Shown here piece by piece: positions 1 to 6,360 of a stretch of 6,360 nt of DNA (positions are counted from its first letter, which is position 1; each line of letters opens with the position of its first letter). Under the pieces are notes generated by a model. That model was not told the DNA's origin. It searched no databases and saw only the letters and a program-made list of their open reading frames with translations. The stretch is from positions 3,158 through 9,517 of the forward strand of contig JAESPY010000003.1 of assembly GCA_016765435.1 (NCBI GenBank). The letters are read 5' to 3'. The translations under genes and the position numbers were made by a program. This stretch comes from Emcibacter sp. (lineage in GTDB: Bacteria; Pseudomonadota; Alphaproteobacteria; Sphingomonadales; Emcibacteraceae).

Positions 1-288
1 GCTGATGTTAATGGCGAGGTTGCAGGCATTGGGGCGTTAGTGCGCCTTGAAAATGGGGCCTCATATATAGTAAGCTGTATAACAGATGGTTTGACTGGTA
101 AGCAGTTCCCTTTGCACCGCGCCGCGCTCAAGATAATGCGGTGGGTGAAGGAGGAGGGGTTGAGTGAAGTGTTTGCTTTGCAGGACCCAGATTTAGACAC
201 AAGCCCAGTGTGGTTAGCCCGGTTAGGGTTTGAGGACATTGGCGAGCAAGAGAATTGGAGGGTTTGGCGATGGCGTCAGCCGCAGTAA
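1..288 (+). CDS. GNAT-like acetyltransferase fold protein, C-terminal part (T7 gp13 position)
   Basis: The reading frame is open from the first base of the window to the TAA at 286-288, giving 95 residues of a protein whose start lies upstream. A GTG at 40 exists, but the frame continues before it with plausible coding residues (ADVNGEVAGIGAL), so it is not the start. Seen: a beta-strand-like opening, a helix HRAALKIMRWVKEEGL, then VFALQDPD and the ending WLARLGFED. The last part is the 'xLxxLGF' signature at the C-terminal end of GNAT N-acetyltransferase folds. Known: small GNAT-like proteins often sit just upstream of internal virion protein genes in podoviruses, and T7 gp13 occupies this slot. 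Inferred: an acetyltransferase-fold protein involved in virion assembly or carried with it. The acetyl-CoA binding loop (Q/RxxGxG/A) is not evident in the visible part, so activity is unproven. Its 3' end overlaps the next gene by 19 bases, suggesting translational coupling. Confidence 0.75.
   Translation, partial: ADVNGEVAGIGALVRLENGASYIVSCITDGLTGKQFPLHRAALKIMRWVKEEGLSEVFALQDPDLDTSPVWLARLGFEDIGEQENWRVWRWRQPQ
257..262 (+). promoter_or_regulatory. Ribosome binding site GGAGGG for the gp14-like gene
   Basis: GGAGGG lies inside the end of the upstream gene, seven bases before the ATG at 270. This strong Shine-Dalgarno match at normal spacing decides the start at 270 over the in-frame TTG at 255, which would itself overlap this site. 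Confidence 0.8.
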
Positions 289-710
289 TGTTACTACCTG
301 CTATCATGCAGGGAGTTGGCGGTATTATGGGTGCGTCCGACCAAGACGACGCCTTAAATGCACAAGCCAAACAGCTAGAGCGCCGGGGAACGGAAGCTTT
401 GGCAACCTCTCAACGTCGTTCTATGGCTGAGCGTAAGAAGGGCGATATAGCGGCTTCAAAGTTTCGGGCTATTGCTGGCGCTTCTGGCGCTAGTGGTAAA
501 GGCGTGTCTGACTTGGCTGCTGACTTGGAGAGCAGATCAGAGTACAATACAGCGACACAATTGTTTGAAGGACGTAGCGCACAGCAGGCCGGGTTTGCTC
601 AGGCTGATGAGCTGAGAGAGCAAGGCAAATTACTGAAAAAGAACGCTCTTATCGGTGCGTTTACGGGCACTTTAGGTAGCGCTGCAAGCAATGCGGGCAA
701 ATACGGATAA
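270..710 (+). CDS. Virion core / internal protein, T7 gp14-like
   Basis: This gene encodes a 146-residue protein from ATG 270. Residues 1-22 (MASAAVMLLPAIMQGVGGIM...) form a hydrophobic, Gly-rich helix without a basic n-region or cleavage site, so it looks like a membrane-inserting segment rather than a signal peptide. Residues about 25-125 are charged and helical (AQAKQLERRGTEALATSQRR, then an IAGASGASGKGVSDL turn and an ALFEG-like LFEGRSAQQAGFAQADELREQG helix). The C-terminus (about 125-146) is again Ala/Gly-rich and weakly hydrophobic. Known: this helix / AASGASG turn / YNTAT..FEG pattern recurs in small phage virion proteins annotated as T7 gp14-family core proteins. T7 gp14 is 196 residues and is ejected into the outer membrane. 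Inferred: a component of the ejection channel. It starts 19 bases inside the GNAT-like gene and ends nine bases before the next ATG. The family call rests on pattern and position, not alignment. Confidence 0.85.
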   Translation: MASAAVMLLPAIMQGVGGIMGASDQDDALNAQAKQLERRGTEALATSQRRSMAERKKGDIAASKFRAIAGASGASGKGVSDLAADLESRSEYNTATQLFEGRSAQQAGFAQADELREQGKLLKKNALIGAFTGTLGSAASNAGKYG

Positions 711-713
711 AGG
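709..713 (+). promoter_or_regulatory. Ribosome binding site AAAGG for the gp15-like gene
   Basis: AAAGG overlaps the TAA stop of the gp14-like gene and stands six bases before the ATG at 720. The 9-base gap (711-719) leaves no room for a promoter, so the two genes are read from one transcript. Confidence 0.65.
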
Positions 714-719
714 TTTATT

Positions 720-2261
720 ATGGTTACGCTGCCAACACAGAATGATTTAGGTTTTGCTGCTCCTCGCTCAAGCGCAGGGCAAACGAATATCAACGTGGGG
801 GCTCGTGGCGGTACTGGCGAGGCGGTTAAGTATGCTGGCCGGACCCTTGAGGGTGTTCTAGGTGAACGCAAAGAGCGGGAAGATCGGTCTGAGTTAGCCA
901 ATGCCAAACTAGACTTTGCCAAGAAATCCTCTGAAATACGTAGGGATTTTAGCGAGCGGCAAGATTACGGTGTGTTTGAGCAGGAATACGAAACGCGTAT
1001 CCAAGACGCTCGTGCAGAATCGTTAGGGCTCCTATCCAGTGGCCGCAATCGAGACGCATTCAATGTTGATTCTGAGTTATCCATTCTCCGTGGTGGCGAT
1101 AATATCCATAAGATGGCTCGTGGGCTTGAGGTTGATAAAGGCCGTGCCGACCTACAAGGGATGATGTCTGACACGCGAGGGCTGTTTCTTGGTAGCGATG
1201 ATCCTGCTGAGCGTGAGGAGTATCAACGGTTGGTACAAGACGGGCTGCAAAGTGCGTTAGATAATGGATATATCAGCGAGACTGAGCGCCTAAGCCAAGG
1301 CCAGAAATACGTGCGGGACTTATCACGCGGTATGCTGGATATGAAAGACGCTCAAGGCAAACTTGATATGTTGGATAATGACAAGTTTATGGACTTTCTA
1401 GATCCTGATGAAAAAGCTGTATTGCGCGGCAAGGCTGAGAAAGAACTAAAGGCAGAGGCTAGAGAGCTTGAGGCTCAGGCTAAGGATAATGCTTGGTCTA
1501 TGGTTGCGAGTGGCGCTAACCCTGACAGTTTCAGCCCTGCAACTAAGGCGATGCTCGGTGGGTCTTACAACTCCATGCGTCTTATGCACAAGAATTTACA
1601 AAAGCGTGATACGCCTTACGCTGAGAATAGCGACAAGGTGCTCAAGGCAAAAACCTTAGCTCTTTCTGATGCTGATATCGCCGAGCTAGACCTTGCCCCG
1701 CTTAAGCCTAAAATGACTGAGGGGGATTACGCTTCCTTGGTTGGTCGGCAAGATAAGGCACGTATCGCCCTGCAAGAGCAAGCGGCTGATCCTAAAATGT
1801 CTGGGGCGATTGAACGCAGCCTAAAGCGATACGCCCCTTCTGCAATGAAATGGGGTTCGTCTAAAAACACAGACCCCCAACGAGCAACGCAAAATCTGGC
1901 CCGCGATGTAATGTATGAATGGGCGAGTGATTTTGTAACGCAGAATAAACGCAAGCCTACAGAAGAAGAGATCAGAAGCCAAGCGGCGCTTCAGATGGTT
2001 GAGGTTGAGGCGGACCCTAATTATTGGGTTTATCCTGATACATTCAAAGGCTTTGAGGCTGGGGATTTGACGGAAGAACAGAAAGCCGTTGCTAAGGTGC
2101 CTTACGACACAATCAACCGTCGCGTTTTAGATGATATTGTGGGACAATTAGAGGCGCTGGGCGTTGAGCCGACTGAAGACCTTGTTGAGCAATTAGCTGG
2201 GGCTGCTGCTGTTGGTGATCGTGACCGGGCGCTTAAACTTTTGGGTATTAGGGAGCAATAA
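720..2261 (+). CDS. Internal virion protein, T7 gp15-like position
   Basis: This gene encodes 513 residues with no signal peptide or hydrophobic span, so it is a soluble, highly charged, mostly helical protein. Residues about 35-260 alternate charged helices, ending in a Lys/Glu/Ala-rich stretch (about 238-257, KAEKELKAEARELEAQAKDN) that could form a coiled coil. Around 297-340 it reads DTPYAENSDKVLKAK...LSDADIAEL...YASLVGRQDKA. This resembles a segment common in large phage virion proteins, where a Y..L..L...L helix pair is followed by 'LS..D...L...Q'. The C-terminus (about 475-513) reads LEALGVEPTEDLVEQLAG...GDRDRALKLLG, resembling the G-x-x-P-T-x-x-x-I/V end of podovirus internal proteins. 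Known: T7 gp15 (747 residues) forms the periplasmic tube of the ejectosome with gp16. This protein is shorter. Inferred: the equivalent ejection or core protein, from its place between a gp14-like gene and a giant gene. No enzyme motif was seen. Its stop overlaps the next start (TAATG). Confidence 0.85.
   Translation: MVTLPTQNDLGFAAPRSSAGQTNINVGARGGTGEAVKYAGRTLEGVLGERKEREDRSELANAKLDFAKKSSEIRRDFSERQDYGVFEQEYETRIQDARAESLGLLSSGRNRDAFNVDSELSILRGGDNIHKMARGLEVDKGRADLQGMMSDTRGLFLGSDDPAEREEYQRLVQDGLQSALDNGYISETERLSQGQKYVRDLSRGMLDMKDAQGKLDMLDNDKFMDFLDPDEKAVLRGKAEKELKAEARELEAQAKDNAWSMVASGANPDSFSPATKAMLGGSYNSMRLMHKNLQKRDTPYAENSDKVLKAKTLALSDADIAELDLAPLKPKMTEGDYASLVGRQDKARIALQEQAADPKMSGAIERSLKRYAPSAMKWGSSKNTDPQRATQNLARDVMYEWASDFVTQNKRKPTEEEIRSQAALQMVEVEADPNYWVYPDTFKGFEAGDLTEEQKAVAKVPYDTINRRVLDDIVGQLEALGVEPTEDLVEQLAGAAAVGDRDRALKLLGIREQ
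2250..2255 (+). promoter_or_regulatory. Ribosome binding site AGGGAG for the giant gene
   Basis: AGGGAG lies within the last codons of the gp15-like gene, five bases before the ATG at 2261. With the one-base TAATG overlap, it points to coupled re-initiation, which would keep the two products at related amounts. Confidence 0.75.
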
Positions 2262-5200
2262 TGTCCGCGTTTAGTGAATTTCTGAATCTTAACGAACAAA
2301 ACAAACCTCGCGTTGCAAAGGAAACACCTAGCGCATTCGGGGCTTTTTTGAGCACGCCCACTGAGCCTTCTGGTGCAACTATTGAAACCGCGCTGGATAT
2401 GAACCCAGACCAAGAGGCTCGCAACCAAGCGATGTCCCTTGAGAGTGGATTTCCAGTTGAAACCGTCCGTGAGCAAGCCCCTGTCATTGAAAAGCGGTTA
2501 AAAGGTGCGGCTCTACGTAAGGCGTTGCGTAACCGTAAGTTCTCCTCTGAATGGTTTGCTAAACCTGAGAATGCCGCTATTGCCCACGACGATGTTGATA
2601 ACCTCTCCTATATTGAGAATATTGCAATGGGTATGGGTGAGCGCGTTGGCACCGCTGGCCGTGGGGCTGAGACGGTATTGAATGTGCTGAGCAAAGGGCC
2701 ATTAGATCCGCTTCTTGGCGCTATAGGGCTTGGAGATTTAGATATTCCCGGCTTAGGGACTGCTAGCGTTAATACCGTTCGGGCTCTCCAAGGGAAAGAA
2801 GCGCGTAAGTCATCTGAATTTGAGCCTCTAGATTTCGGATACAAAGAGGGAACGTCGTGGGAAGACGTGAAAGACAAGCCCTTTAGAAATATTATCCCAT
2901 TTGGTATTGAGCAGGGCCTTGTCTCATTGCCTGATATGGCCTTGGCTATGGCTAGTTTGCCCACATTCGCAGGGTCTATGACTGGCCGTGTTGCTGAAGA
3001 GCGGGCTATTAACGAGGGGCGAGAAGAGCCAACCCTTGGTGATGTGGTTAAGGGTGCTCCCTTTGCGGTGGCGTCCGCGTTTCTTGAGCGTTGGGGTGCG
3101 CGTGGGATGTTGGGTGTTGATGACGCGCTAAAGGAGATCACTACTAAAGGTGTAGCAAAGGCTGTCGGCAAAGGTGCTGGCAAGGAGGCTGTGACCGAGG
3201 GCGCACAAGAAGGGCTTGAGAGCCTTGGCGGTACACTTGGGACTGAGCAGGGCTTTGATGGTGGGCAGACGCTTGAGCAGATGCTCGCGGGTGCCGTTGG
3301 TGGTGGTGTGTTTGGTGGCGGTATTCGTGGCGTTACAGCGTCTAGCGAGGTTGGTATAAGCTTGAATAAGGCTCGCCAAGCCAAGAACCGCGCCGCCAAG
3401 ATTGTAGAAATTAATGAGGTGGAGTCAAAACTCCGCGCCCGTGATCCGGCAAAGTTTGCAGAGTTCAAAGGCGGGCTCCTGCGTGATAATGGTATTCAAG
3501 AGGTCTCCGTTTCTGCCGATGCTTTGCGAGAGTTTGAGCAATCCGGTGGGGATATGACTTGGGCTGATAGCCTTGGCGTGTTGAGTGACGGGGCTTTTGA
3601 AACTGCTGAGGCAATTGGTGGTGAGATCGAGTTAACACCCGAACAATTCGCAATGATGCCCGCTGAGGTTCAAACGGCATTGGCTGAGGATCTGCGGTTT
3701 AATGGTGAGATGAGCGCTAAAGAGGCTGTGGAGTTTGAAACCACTGGCATTAAAGAAGAGTTTGAGCGCCTTTCTGAGCAACTAACAGCGCTACCGCCCG
3801 AGGGACGACGTGATGCAGATGCAATCCAATCTAATGTTGAAGAGCAACTTCTTGCTGCTGGTCGGTCTCAAGATGAGGCGACGTATGGCGCGGTTCTTAT
3901 GGCTCAACGTTACGCCACCAGAGCGGCTCGCACAGGGCAAAGTGCATTAGAGTTATATCAGGCTGACAATTTAATCATTGCTGGTCCTGATGGCGTTAAA
4001 CAAGCCCCTGTGGACGATTTAAGCCTTGCTCTAGATGCATTACGCTCTGACGCTGATATGCAGAAGGTTCTACGTCTAGAGGGGTCCACCATTCTCGATG
4101 AGGTTAAGGCTCGCGGTGGTATTGATCCAAGCGGGCGGTTCGCCTCTGAGTTGGCGGCGCTGGGTATTACACCTAGAGAGGTTCGCGGGCTGTTCAAAGA
4201 GGGTGGCGCGTCTAATCTAGACAATATTCCGGCTAGCGAAATCCCGTTCTTTGCTGAGCAATTTACTGATGAAGGTGCTTTTGTCCCTGAGCAGTCATTG
4301 CTTGACGCTATCGAGCAGGAGGCTACGGGTGGGCGCAATCTTACAGCGGAGGAAGAGCAAATCCTATCGGCGCGGTCTGTGTTCCTTGATGATGTGCGCG
4401 ATACGATTGAACGCTCCGGCCTAACGCTAGAAAGCTCTGAGGCTGATATTCGTGCAGCTATTGAGGGCAGGCAATTTGAGCAAGCTCCTGCTGAAGATAC
4501 GGACGCGTTTAAAGCTTGGGCGGGGACGGAAACAATTCTTGACCCTGATGAGGTTAATTCGCACGATTTCAAATCTGGCGAGCCTGTTGTGATGCGGGCT
4601 TACCACGGAACGACGCATGACATTGATGCATTTGATTCGTCTATAACTGGCACTAAAGAAGGCCAATTCGGCGCGGTCAACTACTTTACAACATCGGAGA
4701 GCGATGCCACCGATAACTATGCTGGCGAGGGGCCGGACCTAACTAACCGAATAGAGCAACGGGCTGAACAGCTTGAGGCGAACGAAGAAGCTGAGGGTGA
4801 TGCTGCACGAGAGCAGGCGCGCTCGGAGTTGAGTGGTGGGAAACCTCAAACTCTTGAAGTTTTCATTAGAACAGAAAATCCTTTTGTTGTCGGCGAAGGC
4901 TCTCCGTGGGCTGAGTTTATTGATACTGAAGCTCTTGAGGCTTCTGCTGTTGAGTTGGTTGCTGAAAACAATGAAATCGAAGTCTCTGAGGTTAAAGAGA
5001 GACGTGATGAGTTTGAAGATGAGATTGTTGAGGCGCTTTGGGAGGTTGAAGGGGAGACAGAAAACCCATTGATCGTTGCAATCCAAATCGTCGCAGATAG
5101 ATATGATGTTGAAGCCAGCGGTATTTTTGAAAGCGTTACGGATTTTCAGACTGAAGGTGGTCAACATGCTGAGCTTGAGGCGGTTCTCAGAAGCTCTGAA

Positions 5201-6360
5201 GGGCTCGCTTATGCTGAAGATCCCGAAACTGGCGAGCTAATTGGATATCATATGCTCGGGGAAATCATTCAAGAGCTGGGCTTTGATAGTATTATCTTGA
5301 AAGACGCAGGAGAACGCTTTGAAAATATGTCGCTCGATCCCGGCACAACGCACGTCCATATTTTTGACGCAAACAAATCCAATATAAAATCGGTTGAGAA
5401 TGTCGGCACGTTTGATCCGAATGACCCACGGATTCTACGCCAGCAAGAACGCGGCTCTATCCAGTTCACAGGCGCTCAAGCAATTATCAACCTTGGCGCT
5501 AAAGCTGATCCAACTACATTCCTGCATGAAAGCGGGCATTTCTTCCTAGAGCAGTTACGTGATGACTCGGCTATCAATGAGGAATTAGCGGCTGATTGGT
5601 CTACGGTTCAATCATGGTGGGGCAAGAACGCTGAGAGTTTGAGAGCTGAGGCTATCTCATACGCCAAGAAGCAAAAGGACACTGCTGCGGTTAAATCCCT
5701 TGAGGGTATGTCTAAGGCTGCTGTGTCTAAGTTTGTGAAGTCTGGCGACCTTACAAGAAGCTCTAGCGCTGAGGGTCACTTGTCGCGGGCTATGCATGAG
5801 CAATGGGCTCGGAGTGTAGAAGACTATTTTCGCACTGGCCGCGCCCCGTCACTCGATCTGCAAAGCGCCTTTAATCACTTCCGGGCTTGGTTGGTGTCTA
5901 TCTATAGCGCCATGAAACGACGGGTAGGCAAGGACACGTTAGACGCCCAATTCTCTCCTGAAGTCCAAGCGGTTATGGATCGTTTGATTGCGACTGATGA
6001 AGAGATTGAAACCATTGAGGAGCAATACAACCTCAAGGCAATGTTTGGCTCTGCTGAAGAGATTGGCATGACACCTAGCCAGTTCAAGGATTACCAAAAG
6101 GTTGTTTCTGATTCCATTGAAGAGGCTAAAACCAAACAGCTTAAGAAGCATTTGAATGAGATTGAACGCGCCCGTAAGACTTGGTGGTTAGAGGAACAAG
6201 AGAAGATCAAGCCTGAGGTTGCTGATGTGGTTGCGGAGGCTCCTGTTTATCAGGCTCTCCATGCCCTAACGCTAGGATCTACGCCACAAGGGGAAGCTTT
6301 GGATGGGCCACCAAATCGGCTGAACAAGGCTGATGTGATTGAAATCATGGGCAGTAAAGA
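2261..6360 (+). CDS. Giant phage polyvalent / internal virion protein with ADP-ribosyltransferase-like and zincin domains (3' end outside window)
   Basis: The frame from ATG 2261 has no stop to the window end, giving at least 1366 residues; T7 gp16, the last protein of the equivalent block, has 1318. Seen, in order: a polar N-terminus with a short MSLESGFPVETVRE motif (58-71); hydrophobic segments near 214-246 and 266-275; an acidic KEAVTEGAQEGLESLGG helix (308-324) followed by a glycine zipper AGAVGGGVFGGG (343-354); helical linkers at 360-410; a VSVSADALREFEQSGG...GGEIELTPEQF segment (415-465); a helix pair VEEQLLAAG...LELYQ (526-567); an ADP-ribosyltransferase-like domain (about 775-1060); a zincin with HESGH (1089-1093); then charged helices to the edge. 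Known: this architecture is typical of phage 'polyvalent proteins', which are injected with DNA and carry effector domains. Inferred: the gp16-like ejected protein, bearing enzymes that act on host targets or process virion proteins. No lytic transglycosylase motif was recognised in the visible part. Substrates are unknown. Confidence 0.9.
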   Translation, partial: MSAFSEFLNLNEQNKPRVAKETPSAFGAFLSTPTEPSGATIETALDMNPDQEARNQAMSLESGFPVETVREQAPVIEKRLKGAALRKALRNRKFSSEWFAKPENAAIAHDDVDNLSYIENIAMGMGERVGTAGRGAETVLNVLSKGPLDPLLGAIGLGDLDIPGLGTASVNTVRALQGKEARKSSEFEPLDFGYKEGTSWEDVKDKPFRNIIPFGIEQGLVSLPDMALAMASLPTFAGSMTGRVAEERAINEGREEPTLGDVVKGAPFAVASAFLERWGARGMLGVDDALKEITTKGVAKAVGKGAGKEAVTEGAQEGLESLGGTLGTEQGFDGGQTLEQMLAGAVGGGVFGGGIRGVTASSEVGISLNKARQAKNRAAKIVEINEVESKLRARDPAKFAEFKGGLLRDNGIQEVSVSADALREFEQSGGDMTWADSLGVLSDGAFETAEAIGGEIELTPEQFAMMPAEVQTALAEDLRFNGEMSAKEAVEFETTGIKEEFERLSEQLTALPPEGRRDADAIQSNVEEQLLAAGRSQDEATYGAVLMAQRYATRAARTGQSALELYQADNLIIAGPDGVKQAPVDDLSLALDALRSDADMQKVLRLEGSTILDEVKARGGIDPSGRFASELAALGITPREVRGLFKEGGASNLDNIPASEIPFFAEQFTDEGAFVPEQSLLDAIEQEATGGRNLTAEEEQILSARSVFLDDVRDTIERSGLTLESSEADIRAAIEGRQFEQAPAEDTDAFKAWAGTETILDPDEVNSHDFKSGEPVVMRAYHGTTHDIDAFDSSITGTKEGQFGAVNYFTTSESDATDNYAGEGPDLTNRIEQRAEQLEANEEAEGDAAREQARSELSGGKPQTLEVFIRTENPFVVGEGSPWAEFIDTEALEASAVELVAENNEIEVSEVKERRDEFEDEIVEALWEVEGETENPLIVAIQIVADRYDVEASGIFESVTDFQTEGGQHAELEAVLRSSEGLAYAEDPETGELIGYHMLGEIIQELGFDSIILKDAGERFENMSLDPGTTHVHIFDANKSNIKSVENVGTFDPNDPRILRQQERGSIQFTGAQAIINLGAKADPTTFLHESGHFFLEQLRDDSAINEELAADWSTVQSWWGKNAESLRAEAISYAKKQKDTAAVKSLEGMSKAAVSKFVKSGDLTRSSSAEGHLSRAMHEQWARSVEDYFRTGRAPSLDLQSAFNHFRAWLVSIYSAMKRRVGKDTLDAQFSPEVQAVMDRLIATDEEIETIEEQYNLKAMFGSAEEIGMTPSQFKDYQKVVSDSIEEAKTKQLKKHLNEIERARKTWWLEEQEKIKPEVADVVAEAPVYQALHALTLGSTPQGEALDGPPNRLNKADVIEIMGSK
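3182..3340 (+). other. Amphipathic helix plus glycine-zipper segment of the giant protein (about residues 308-360)
   Basis: KEAVTEGAQEGLESLGG is followed after a short acidic loop by LAGAVGGGVFGGGIRGV (342-358). The spacing of small residues (GxxxG-like) suits a membrane-inserting or tightly packed helix. Similar 'E.x.TEG.QE.LE ... GAxxGGxxGG' segments are common in the N-terminal thirds of large phage-injected proteins. Inferred: a contact point with the host membrane or with the other core proteins during ejection. Confidence 0.55.
4583..5440 (+). other. ADP-ribosyltransferase-like (ART, polyvalent-protein type) domain, about residues 775-1060
   Basis: Seen: VMRAYHGT (YHGT at 781-784) as motif I; FGAVNYFTTSESDATDNYAG as motif II (NYFT 807-810, YA 820-821); a strand LEVFIRTENPF (865-875); LGFDSIILKD (1006-1015); and a C-terminal HVHIFDANKSNIKS (1031-1044) followed by GTFDPNDPRIL (1049-1059). 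Known: the YHGT / YFT..xxxA..YA / G[FY]D.I / FDP.QIKS..GTFDPN.P.IL series marks the ART-like domain of phage and conjugative-element polyvalent proteins, a relative of toxin mono-ADP-ribosyltransferases that transfer ADP-ribose from NAD+. The last catalytic acidic residue cannot be placed with certainty; E1018 and E1021 are candidates. Two acidic insertions (about 828-858 and 885-1000) make this copy longer than a minimal ART core. Target protein unknown. Confidence 0.75.
5498..5905 (+). other. Zincin-like metallopeptidase domain, about residues 1080-1215
   Basis: Seen: TFLHESGHFFLEQL, containing HExxH (H1089, E1090, H1093), the zinc-binding and catalytic motif of zincins. About 86 residues later comes MHEQWARSVEDYFRTGRAP (HE at 1179-1180), followed by FNHFRAWLVSIYSAM. 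Known: 'FLHExGHxFLE ... HExxARxxExYxxxGxAPSxxLxxxFxxFRxWLxxIY' recurs in large phage and prophage polyvalent proteins as a metallopeptidase-like module. A glutamate in the second block (E1180 or E1187) is a plausible third zinc ligand, as in gluzincins. Inferred: proteolysis of host proteins after injection, or maturation of the virion protein itself. All residues expected for catalysis in HExxH are present. Confidence 0.75.

Noticed and set aside
255..269. TTG at 255 as the start of the gp14-like gene
   Set aside because: The GGAGGG ribosome site at 257-262 would lie within its first codons; ATG 270 sits at correct spacing from it.
711..719. Promoter or terminator between the gp14-like and gp15-like genes
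   Set aside because: The gap is only nine bases and holds just the spacer between the ribosome site and the start codon.
599..922. 107-residue open frame on the - strand
   Set aside because: It spans the end of the gp14-like gene and the start of the gp15-like gene, both well supported on the + strand, and its Pro/Arg/Ser-rich sequence shows no motif.
2441..2449. GAG-AGT-GGA (ESG, residues 61-63) as a lytic transglycosylase catalytic motif
   Set aside because: The surrounding residues (MSLESGFPVETVRE) do not fit the SLT core, and no downstream GLMQ-like or substrate-binding motifs follow.
2608..3468. 286-residue open frame on the - strand
   Set aside because: It lies wholly antisense to the giant gene. 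Its Ser/Pro/Arg-rich composition is typical of a mirror of Ala/Gly/Glu coding sequence, and the sense frame has clear motifs and a ribosome site.
3958..4572. 204-residue open frame on the - strand
   Set aside because: Antisense shadow of the giant gene; Ser/Arg-rich with no recognisable motif.
4739..5167. 142-residue - strand frame and a Leu-rich 79-residue + frame at 4833-5072 that looks like a membrane protein
   Set aside because: Both are shadows of the Glu-rich stretch in the ART-like domain. GAG/GAA/GTT-rich sequence reads as Phe/Leu/Ser or Leu/Lys in other frames. Neither is needed to explain the region.
2261..6360. Origin from a conjugative element rather than a phage
   Set aside because: Polyvalent proteins also occur on conjugative elements, but the small GNAT-like, gp14-like and gp15-like genes directly upstream form a virion core cassette, which favours a phage or prophage. 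No relaxase or transfer gene is visible.

Overview
The window looks like part of a tailed-phage or prophage genome: the virion internal-protein (ejection protein) cassette of a podovirus-like phage. All four genes are on the + strand and packed head to tail, with no non-coding stretch longer than 9 bases. The order is (1) the C-terminal part of a small GNAT-like protein, (2) a short Ala/Gly-rich protein with a hydrophobic N-terminus, (3) a 513-residue soluble, helical, charged protein and (4) a very large multidomain protein that is still open at the window's end. This order and these size classes mirror the T7 gp13-gp14-gp15-gp16 block, although no gene can be called a T7 orthologue from sequence alone. 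The host cannot be identified. Composition is near half G+C, and clear Shine-Dalgarno sites point to a bacterial host, probably a proteobacterium.

Layout: 1-288, end of a GNAT-like gene whose start lies upstream. 270-710, gp14-like virion core protein, overlapping the first gene by 19 bases. 720-2261, gp15-like internal virion protein. 2261-6360+, giant protein of at least 1366 residues whose ATG shares one base with the previous stop codon. No stop codon occurs in its frame across 4100 bases.

The giant gene is the main interest. It reads as a phage 'polyvalent protein'. An N-terminal part has hydrophobic and glycine-zipper segments (about residues 214-360). A long helical middle contains motifs common in such proteins (about 415-570). 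Then come an ADP-ribosyltransferase-like domain (about 775-1060; YHGT, NYFT and a C-terminal FDxNxxxIKS / GTFDPNDPxIL signature) and a zincin-type metallopeptidase domain with HESGH at 1089-1093 and a second conserved HE block at 1179-1190. A model consistent with the layout is that the small core proteins build or line the ejection channel, while the giant protein is carried in the capsid and injected with the DNA, delivering host-modifying enzymes. This model is inference from gene order and domain families.

No RNA genes, mobile elements, CRISPR arrays, attachment sites, promoters or terminators were seen. The antisense and off-frame open frames are shadows of these four genes.
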